From assembly GCA_037349315.1 (NCBI GenBank), contig JBAIAC010000042.1:8122001-8186000 (forward strand): a stretch of 64,000 nucleotides of DNA. Reading direction: 5' to 3'. This DNA is from Chelydra serpentina (taxonomy: Eukaryota > Chordata > Testudines > Chelydridae). The position numbers and the translations under genes are program-made. Positions 56,805 to 64,000 of the stretch are shown piece after piece. Numbering within the stretch: the first letter of the stretch is position 1; each line of letters starts with the position of its first letter. A model generated the notes under the pieces. The model was not told where the DNA came from and did not search any database. It saw only the letters and a list, made by a program, of their open reading frames with translations.

Positions 56805-57698
56805 CACAAGAACGGCTAGTCTGGGTCAGACTAATGGTCCATCTAGTCCTGTGTCCTGTCTCTGGCAGTGGCCGGTGTCAGATGCTTCAGAGGGAATGAA
56901 CAGAACAGGGAAATTATCAAGTGATCCATCCCCTGTCGTCCAGTCCCAGCTTCTGGCAGGCAGAGGTTTAGAGACACCCAGAGCATGTGTCCCTGACCAT
57001 CTTGGCTAACAGTCATCGATGGACCTATCCTCCATGAATTTATCTTATTCTTTTTTGAATCCAGTTATACTTTTGGCCTTCACAATATCCCCTGGCAATG
57101 AGTTCCACAGGCTGACTGTGCATTGAATGAAGAAGAACTTCCATATGTGTGTTTTAAACCTGCTGCCTATTAATTCCATTGGGTGACCCCTGGTTCTTGT
57201 TTTATGTAAAAGGATAAATAACACTTCCTTATTTACTTTCTCAACATCATTCATAGTTTTATAGACCTTTATCATATCCCCCCTTAGTCCTTTCCAAGAT
57301 GAACAGTCCCAGTCTTTTTAATCTCATCTCATATCGAAGCTGTTCCATACCCCTAATCATTTTTGTTGCTCTTTTCTGTACCTTTTCCATTCTAATATAT
57401 GTTTTTTGAGGTAGAACAACCAGAACTGCAAGCAGTATTCAAGGTGTGGATGTACCATGGATTTATATACAGGTATTATGATATTTACTGGTTTATTTTC
57501 TATCCTTTTCCTAAAGGTTCCTAATATTGTTAGCTTTTTTGGCTGCTGCTGCACATGGAGCAGATGTTTTCAGGGAACTATCCACAATGACTCCAAGATC
57601 TTTCTTTGGTGGTACCAGCTAATTTAGACCCCATCACTTTGTATGCGTAACTGGGATTATGTTTCCCAATGTGCATTGCTTTGCACTTATTAATATTG
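56805..57698 (-). mobile_element. CR1 3' part, cut at the duplication edge
   Basis: Matches 38490-39386; ORF2 tail at 57045-57554. Similarity stops after TTAATATTGG, where unrelated sequence begins. Confidence 0.8.
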
Positions 57699-58015
57699 GG
57701 GGAATTCCAACGAAGACTTCCAAGACTTGACAGGGTTAAGGTTGTGTGGGCATTTATCTTCTCTCTGTATTTCCTGGTTCTCAGAAGTCAGAGTTTTGCT
57801 GAACTCAGCCTTCAGAAGGGCTGTCACCAGGCACCTTAAATCTGCGTTAACGAAGTTGGGTTTGGGTTTTTTTACATTTTATTTCCTAGTTTTTTAAACA
57901 TAAGCAATGTTTGTTGGCGAGAGTTACTGGCCATTTAAACAGCTGTCTTCTCACCTAGGTTCGCAGTTGATGTACTACTGTGGCTTGGTAATAATCAAAA
58001 GACCTAGCTTTTATA
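57699..58015. other. Unassigned sequence beyond copy B
   Basis: Starts GGGGGAATTCC right at the duplication edge. It looks like repetitive DNA but I cannot name a family. Confidence 0.3.
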
Positions 58016-58019
58016 TTGT

Positions 58020-58640
58020 GCTTTTCATCAGCAGATCTCCAAGAGCTTGACATCATTATCCCCATTTTACAGAGGAGAAACTGAGCATGGAGAGGTGACG
58101 TAACTTGCCCATGGTCATCCAGCAGGCCAGTAGCAGAGCTGGGAATAGTCCCAGTCCAGTGGCTGGACGAAGATGACAAGAATCAGAAAACATCCCTCCA
58201 CCACTCTTCAGCCTTCTTCAGAGCCCATGTTTCACAGTCATATGGTAGAGTTGGTGTCACCACAATTCTATAGATTTGCAGCTAGGTAGGAAGCTGGATG
58301 TCCTGACATTCCCACAGATGTCACTGAAAGGCCCAAAACGTGGCAGCAGCTGCTGCCGTACGAGTGCCCACATCTTTCAAGCATCCTCCAGCCCAGTCTA
58401 TGATGCTGCCCAAGGATTTGACAGCTGCCACCCACTCACTGTACTGTCCACACAGATTAATACAGAGCTGGTTGTAAACCGGAGCTCGAGGCTGCTCGAT
58501 GGTAATGGAGTTACGTTTTATCCAGTCACGGTGCGGCAGCTCCACCCAGTCCCTGAGATGGGCATTATTGGCACCATCTGGCTGGCTCCGAATGGACTGA
58601 GCTACAAGCTCAAAGCAGAACCTCCTCCCTTCTGAAACTA
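58020..58640 (-). mobile_element. MIR-like tail and RTE-like LINE fragment
   Basis: 58045-58145 has ATTATCCCCATTTTACAGAG, AACTGAGCATGGAGAGG and CTTGCCCATGGTCATCCAGC. 58150-58640 matches the RTE-like LINE at 41461 (LGSIIDWAGGCLKDVGTR block on the minus strand). The same order is seen at 41240-41780. Confidence 0.6.
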
Positions 58641-59205
58641 TGAAACTATGAAAGCAATGAAGTCAGACGGAAAACTGTTCCATTGTCCATTATCCGAGCA
58701 GCTCTGCTGTACAAGAGGCTGGGGTCAGATTCTGATCTCCACTCCCCAACCACCCCCATGTCATCCTGAAGTCACCCCATCATCACGTAGATTAACACTG
58801 TCATCACGTTAGTTCACACAAGTTAAAATCCTATCGTCAGCTCAACTTTCAACACAACCAAACCAATCCCGTATATCTGGACTGACCCACGTGTGGACGA
58901 CAGGGCTGCATGGGAGCAGTTTTCAAAGTGCCTCAGGAGCACAAGTTCCCCCAGTAACTTTCAATAGGGCTGGGATTTTAATGGGTTTTGGGTGTCTAAT
59001 GCCCATAGCCTAGAGGGTCTCGCAGTTCATCGCTAATGCGGGCTGGGGTGGCCACATGGCCAGAGTGAGACTGCTGTCTAGACCTGTCCTTGGGGGACTG
59101 GGACACTCAGAAGCTCCTAAAGTGTGATGAGAGGACCACAAGTCCCCTTGACTCTCACCCAGCAAGTCTGGGTTCAATTTCAGATTTTTTTTAAAATTTA
59201 AAAAC
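58641..59205. other. Intergenic, nothing recognised
   Basis: A short repeat GAAACTATGAAACTATGAAA at 58636. No gene or named element seen. Confidence 0.4.
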
Positions 59206-59431
59206 TAGGGCTGTCAATCGCAGTTAACTCAAGCAATTAACGCAAAACAAATAAAGTAGATTTAAAAAAATAGTCGTGATTAACCAGTTGTAATTGCACT
59301 GTTAATAAGAATAGAATACCAATTTAAATGTATTATAAATATGTTTGGATGTTTTTCTACATTTTCAAATATATTGATTTCAATTACAACACAGAATACA
59401 AAGTGTAGAGTGCTCACTTTATATTGCAGCA

Positions 59432-59839
59432 GTGCCGTGTGAACGCCTGTTCTCACTGTCAGTTGACATTGTAAATAAGAAGCAGGCGGCATTATCTCCC
59501 CTAAATGTGAACAAACTTGTTTGTCTTAGGGTAGGTCTACACTTACCCGTCGCGTCGGAGGCGCGGGATCGATGTTCTGGGTTCGATTTATCGCGTCTTG
59601 TCAAGACACGATAAATCGAACCAGGAAGTGCTCCGCTGTCGACGCTGGTAATCCAGCTCGACGAGCGGAGTAGGCGGAGTCGACGGGGGAGCCTGCGCGC
59701 CGCGTCTGGACCACAGGTAAGTTTGAACTAAGGTACTTCGACTTCAGCTACGTTATTAACGTAGCTGAAGTTGCATATCTTAGTTCGACGGGGGGGTTAG
59801 TGTAGACCTAGTCTTAGCAACTGGCTGGACAAGAAGTAG
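59432..59839 (+). pseudogene. hAT transposase C-terminal dimerisation domain, split by a MITE
   Basis: PCERLFSLSVDIVNKKQAAL then SPLNVNKLVCL matches the hAT dimerisation signature (ERLFS...V..I...KRA.LSP.NV..L..L). The frame is interrupted at 59529 by a 285-bp MITE and resumes after it with SNWLDKK and a TAG at 59837-59839, in frame once the MITE and one TTA copy are discounted. The rest of the transposase is gone. Confidence 0.8.
59529..59813. mobile_element. Harbinger-type MITE with internal palindromes, TTA duplication
   Basis: 285 bp. Ends GGGTAGGTCTACACT and AGTGTAGACCTAGTC are inverted repeats. It is flanked by TTA at 59526-59528 and 59814-59816, the classic PIF/Harbinger target. Two internal near-palindromes lie at about 59580-59622 and 59742-59774. 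Confidence 0.88.
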
Positions 59840-60379
59840 GACTGCATGGACTTACGGGCTCTAAAGTTTTACATTGCTTTGTTTTTTAGTGCAGTTCTGT
59901 AAAAAAAACAAAAAACAAACGTAGAATTATAAATTGCACTTTCACAATAAAGATATTGCACTACTTGTATGAGGTGAATTGAAAAATATTATTTCTTTTA
60001 TCTTTTTACAGTGCAAATATTTGTAAACAAAATAATATAAAGTGAGCACTGTATGCTTTGTATTCTGTGTTGTACTTTAAATCAATATATTTGAAAGTGT
60101 AGAAAAACATCCAAAAATATTTATAATAAATTGTCTCTTTCCAGAGAAGACAGAAGGAATGGTCTGTGCCCCAAGGAGATCACAGTGGTTTACACTGTGG
60201 GGGTTTTTTTTTTCTACTCAGCTGAGCAGGGGAGCTGGAGGGAGACATGGCTGCTCTGAACAATGTACCATGGGATGTGTTACATTCTTCATCTCTTTGA
60301 GTCTTTCTAACAATATTGGAGTCTCTGATTAGCAGATACACTATAATTGTATAGTATACACTATTAACAGATACTATAA

Positions 60380-60905
60380 TTGACTTATAGATTTAAAGGC
60401 CAGAAGGGACCATTGTGATCTAGGCTGACTTCCTGCATTGTGCAGGCCACAGGAATTCTGTGAATTATTTACTACTTCAAATGCAATAGCGGTGGTTGAA
60501 CTGGACAGCTCTTGTAGAAATATTTGATTTAAAAATTTCCAGTGATTGAGACTCCACCACAACCCATGGCAAGTTGTTCCAATGGTTTATTATCCTCCCT
60601 ATTAAAAATTTCCACCTTATTTCTAGTCTGAATTTGTCTAGCTTCAACTTCTAGTCATTGGCTATTGTTATAACTTTGTCTGCTAGATTGAAGAGTCTTT
60701 TATTACTCAATTCTGTTCCCCATATATGTACTTATAGACTGTGGTCCAGTCAATGTTTAACCTTCTCTCAGTTAAGCTAAATAGACTCATACAGATCAAT
60801 CTGTCACTGTCAGGCATGTTTTCCAACCCTTTAATCATTCTCGTGGCACTTCTCTGAACCCCCTCCAATTTTTCAGCACAATGGTTCCTTCTGGCCCTAA
60901 AATCT
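60380..60905 (-). mobile_element. Old CR1 3' fragment
   Basis: Antisense. Tail TAAAGGCCAGAAGGGACCAT at the left. The 60707-60925 stretch encodes [19 protein letters not shown] and [10 protein letters not shown], the CR1 ORF2 tail, in broken frames. Confidence 0.7.
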
Positions 60906-61019
60906 CTGAAGCCATTAAAAATCATTAAATAAAAAAATAATTTGTTTCTTATTTTCTTATTCCTTTTAGTTTTTGAGCCTTCATTTTAAAAATAAAATTA
61001 GAAATAAGTCATAAATATT

Positions 61020-61228
61020 TAACAGTGAGGGCAACTAACCATTGAAACACTTCAACAAAGTTTGTGGTGGATTCTCCCTCACTGACAATTTTTAAATCAA
61101 GATGGGTGTTTTTCCTAAAAGATCTGCTCAGGGAATTATTTTGGGGAAGTTCTAGGGCCTGTTATTTTATAGGCGGTCAGACTGGATGACCACAATGGTC
61201 CCTTCTGGCCTTGGAATCTATTAATCAT
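61020..61228 (+). mobile_element. CR1 3' tail
   Basis: Ends GACTGGATGACCACAATGGT, CCCTTCTGGCCTTGGAATCTA. It is preceded by GTGGTGGATTCTCC, as in other older CR1 3' regions of this window. Confidence 0.65.
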
Positions 61229-61752
61229 TTATCTCTCTCCAAAATCACACCTTCTGCTCACAACTTGTTCTTTTTCTTTCTGATGCACTTGCCTTGAGGG
61301 AAAGAGACAGATTACTGGTGTGGAGAGAGAGAGATTCAGAGATGGATTAACACAAAAAGGGATTGTTAGACAGACAGACATTTCTTTAAGGGAGGTAATT
61401 CTGTGGCTAAGACTTTCAATTATGGGAAGATAGGCTTGTAAACTGGGACTTTCAAAGGGGCCTAAAGGAGCACTAAATAAGAAAAATAAATGAAAAGAGA
61501 TGGACAAAAATGAGCAAGCCAACAAAAAGTCGGCCATCCTCCTTAAAGTGCTTTGGTGATTATATTTGTCTGCCATTGTCTATCAAGGCAACTATGGAGC
61601 ATTCTCAGAGTCCTTTCACCAAAAATCCTGAAAACATAAGAATCTTGACAGTCTTGAAAAAGTTTAAGTTTTGTCTTTTTCTTGAAACAGTCTGTGCTCC
61701 TATCAACACAGGCTGGGATTTTCAGAGAGGCCTGTGGGAGTTAGTTGTCTGA
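61229..61752. other. Intergenic, nothing recognised
   Basis: AT-rich with (GA)n-like words near 61320. No gene or named element. Confidence 0.4.
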
Positions 61753-62044
61753 GGGCAGGTCTACACTTAAAATGCTGCACCAGTGCAGCTGAGCCACTGT
61801 GGCACTTAAGTGAAGATGCTCCTATGCCGATGGGAGAGAGCTCTCCCGTCGGCGTAGTTAATCCACCACCCAGAGAGGCAGTAGCTATGTTGATGGGAGA
61901 AGCTTTCCCACCAACCTAGCACTGTTTACACGGGGGTGGGGGGAAAGGGGGTAGGTTGATATAAGTACATCTCGCAGGCATGTGGATTTTTCACACCCCT
62001 GAGCGACGTAGTTATACTGACATAGGTCTGTAGTGTAGACCAGG
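61753..62044. mobile_element. MITE, same family as 7231-7444
   Basis: Starts GGGCAGGTCTACACTT and ends TAGTGTAGACCAGG. Shares internal blocks with 7231-7444 (GTGAAGATGCTC, CTGTTTACACGG, TTTTTCA, CCTGAGCGACGTAGTT). Flanks are TGA on the left and TCA on the right, so the target duplication is not clean. Confidence 0.8.
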
Positions 62045-62049
62045 TCAGG

Positions 62050-62770
62050 TCTGACTCTCACTGAAATGCAGTAGGACTTGGGTGCCTAATACTCTTAGGC
62101 TGAACTGAAAATCCCAGCCTAGATCTCAAATAGTTGAGTGAATCCAGTAAGCTAGTTCAACCTGAAGATGTGGTCTTGATGCAATAATCACTGCGTGCAA
62201 TTCTCAGTAGTGTTAGACTGTTGTTTTCTTTAGTCTTGTTAAGTGCTCTGTTTGGAAATGCAAAATATAAACAATTCCCCTATCACATTACAGTACTTTA
62301 GATAGGATCATCACAAACAGTCTCCTTGGTGATTCTTCTGTCAGCAACACCCAGGAGAGGCTGCTTTCTTCTATAAAGTTCACAATAACCAGAGAAAGAG
62401 TAATGAAGGTTTTGCATACTGGAATAACTAGGTCGCAGGACCAGTCCATCCCATCAAGAAAATGAACAGGTCTTTACAGAGAGAGTGAAAGTGCATAAAG
62501 AAAATGAAGACAAGAAAGTGATTGAATGATGGTGGAAACTGTATCATGATTCCCCAAACCAGCCACCATTGGTACACTGCTCACTCTGTGCATCCAAGTA
62601 CATTGATCACTCCTTCACACTCACAACTAAAGGTAAATGTTAGCGCTGGGTGGAAATTTTCCACCAGAACTTTTTTTTTTCCATTTAGTTCTTCATGGAA
62701 AGTGTCTGTTTTCCTCCAGTTTTAATAAAAGTTTTCTTCTGAAAACCCTAACATATCTTGGCTTCTGATG
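62050..62770. other. Intergenic, nothing recognised
   Basis: AT-rich, no long open frame with a known motif and no named repeat. Confidence 0.4.
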
Positions 62771-62771
62771 T

Positions 62772-63009
62772 ATCAGAGGGGTAGCCATGTTAGTCTGGAT
62801 CTGTAGAAGTGACAAAGGGCCCTGTGGCACCTTATAGACTAACAGAGGTATTGGAGCCTAAGCTTTTGTGGGTGAATACCCACTTCATTGGATGCAAACA
62901 TCGGTGCATTGGTGCATCATTGCATCCGATGAAGTGGGTATTCACCCACGAAAGCTTATGCTCCAATACCTCTGTTAGTCTATAAGGTGCCACAGGACCC
63001 TTTGTCGCT
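62772..63009. repeat. Long hairpin: inverted copies of an interspersed repeat
   Basis: The left arm (about 62808-62898: ACAAAGGGCCCTGTGGCACC ... GAATACCCACTTCATTGGAT) is almost perfectly inverted in the right arm (about 62920-63008), with a loop of about 20 bases. The left side also has AGAGGGGTAGCCATGTTAGT outside the arm. Confidence 0.85.
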
Positions 63010-63625
63010 TGGCTTCTGATGGAATTCTTCTGGTTTTCAGCAACTTTCAGCACACATTTTTCAGTTTTCAGGTTTTTGATGAAAAGTTGACAATTCACAT
63101 GAAGGGAATGGGGGACTTCCAACCAGATCTTGTAAACGTAATCATTATTGGGGAAAATCCTGGGGGCCTTTATTCACTTTCTGCTCAGTCTGTAACCAAC
63201 ACACTTCCATTGTTCTGGGTATATGGGAATTTTCACTGCGTGAAGGCTGATTAAGGACTGTAGACCATGCAGAGTACTACAACAATTGAAATACAAAGGC
63301 TCTATCTGTCTGTCTCTCTCGGTTTCTGAGCATTTCTTATTCTATCCTGTTCCAGACAAGGTGTTTCAGTGTTTCTTTGATTGCCTGCATTTGACTCCTC
63401 TCTATGAAATTTTGCCCTTGCTTTTCAGCCCACTGTTGTTTTCCAAGCCCCTTTTTATGCTGTGGATGAGACATAGTGACTGGGTGAGAATTGTTTCCCG
63501 TGTAGCAAGCAAAATCAGCTGCTCTGTACTTCCATAAGGAAAACCAATCCTTGTACTCAGGTGGCTCATGGCCAGGCCGTGGCTTGATACACCTTCCCTA
63601 AGTTAACTGATAACTTGGACACATT
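63010..63625. other. Intergenic, nothing recognised
   Basis: Short open frames without motifs. Confidence 0.4.
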
Positions 63626-63626
63626 T

Positions 63627-63805
63627 AGGGGGAGGGATATCTTAGTGGATTGAGCATTGGCCTGCTAAACCCAGGGTTGTGAGCTCAATCCTTGAGAGGG
63701 TTATTTAGGGATGTGGGGCAAAAATTGGGGATTGGTCCTGCTTTGAGCAGCAGGTTGGACTAGATGACTTCCTAAGGTCCCTTCCAACCCTGTTATTCTA
63801 TGATT
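63627..63805 (+). mobile_element. Cry-type SINE
   Basis: A box region ATATCTTAGTGGATTGAGC (mutated), B box GGTTGTGAGCTCAATCC, CR1-like tail ending in TTATTCTATGATT. More diverged than the others. Confidence 0.88.
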
Positions 63806-64000
63806 TCAGCTGACTTGGTGTTGGAGTGAAGTTGGTTACAGTGATAGATTACTGATCTAGTGTATTACTAATTTGTCTCTTTATTTATCTAACACTGGAA
63901 TGCAGAAGGGTTTTTATATTGCCTTTTCGGGTGTGTTATATTTCTTATGATAAATAGAGCTCGTGGGAAATTTCTTGTCAAAGCTGTTTTTTTGTTTTTT
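63806..64000. other. Window end, nothing recognised
   Basis: AT-rich sequence with a terminal T-run. Confidence 0.4.

Larger units (their letters stand above)
45120..57698. repeat. Segmental duplication, copy B
   Basis: Direct tandem partner of 27384-39386. It ends inside a CR1 (right edge 57698) that continues in copy A, so B carries the novel junction. Private changes: solo LTR 47177-47590, CR1s at 48255 and 48831, and a 1,968-bp loss at 53636. Confidence 0.9.
59206..60130 (+). mobile_element. hAT transposon remnant with long inverted subterminal repeats
   Basis: Left end TAGGGCTGTCAATCGCAGTTAA is of hAT type. A ~100-bp segment at 59312-59424 (GGATGTTTTTCTACATTTTC, ACACAGAATACAAAG, GTGCTCACTTTATAT) recurs inverted at 60035-60125. 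The centre keeps the transposase C-terminus. The right terminal repeat is lost. Confidence 0.75.

Overview
The window reads as vertebrate, and most probably turtle, nuclear DNA. The evidence is split-exon genes with consensus splice sites, CR1-type LINEs, and six copies of a tRNA-derived SINE of the tortoise Cry/PolIII type whose 3' tail matches the CR1 tail. There are also PIF/Harbinger and hAT DNA transposons, TG...CA long terminal repeats and intact olfactory receptor genes. There are no bacterial features. The species assignment is an inference from repeat families.

Region 1 (1-12.2 kb) is very GC-rich. It carries the last 14 coding exons of a VWA5A-like gene (VIT plus von Willebrand factor A domain) on the + strand; every exon junction keeps the reading frame and the chain ends in a stop at 11944-11946. 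The N-terminal exons lie outside the window. Introns hold a 5'-truncated but nearly open CR1 LINE (171 to about 2415), an older CR1 tail, G-rich minisatellites, a ~78-bp tandem repeat split by a MITE, and tRNA-SINE scraps.

Region 2 (12.2-26.6 kb) is AT-richer intergenic DNA: MIR-like SINEs, CR1 tails, several LTRs (one with near-perfect target-site duplications), a hAT MITE with a perfect 8-bp duplication, and microsatellites. I recognise no host gene here.

Region 3 (26.6-57.7 kb) is dominated by a direct tandem segmental duplication. Copy A (about 27.4-39.4 kb) and copy B (about 45.1-57.7 kb) each contain a Harbinger remnant, a shared solo LTR, one intact intronless class II olfactory receptor gene on the minus strand, and a mosaic of CR1 fragments. 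After duplication, copy B gained a solo LTR and two CR1s and lost 1,968 bp. Copy A gained two Cry SINEs and lost about 105 bp. The receptors differ at about 21 of 338 positions, and part of the difference is packed into short tracts that look like gene conversion. The spacer (39.4-44.5 kb) holds the rest of a CR1, an RTE-like LINE with a hAT MITE inside it, and an LTR.

Region 4 (57.7-64 kb) is repeat-rich: a second RTE-like fragment, a hAT remnant whose transposase C-terminus is split by a Harbinger-type MITE at a TTA duplication, CR1 tails, another MITE, a ~90-bp-arm hairpin and a Cry SINE.

The host genes here are VWA5A and two olfactory receptors; a VWA5A next to receptor genes matches the known human 11q24 arrangement. 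Everything else is transposable-element history. I found no convincing undescribed biological system. The most informative signals are the dated duplication, the conversion-like receptor tracts and the nested transposon insertions.
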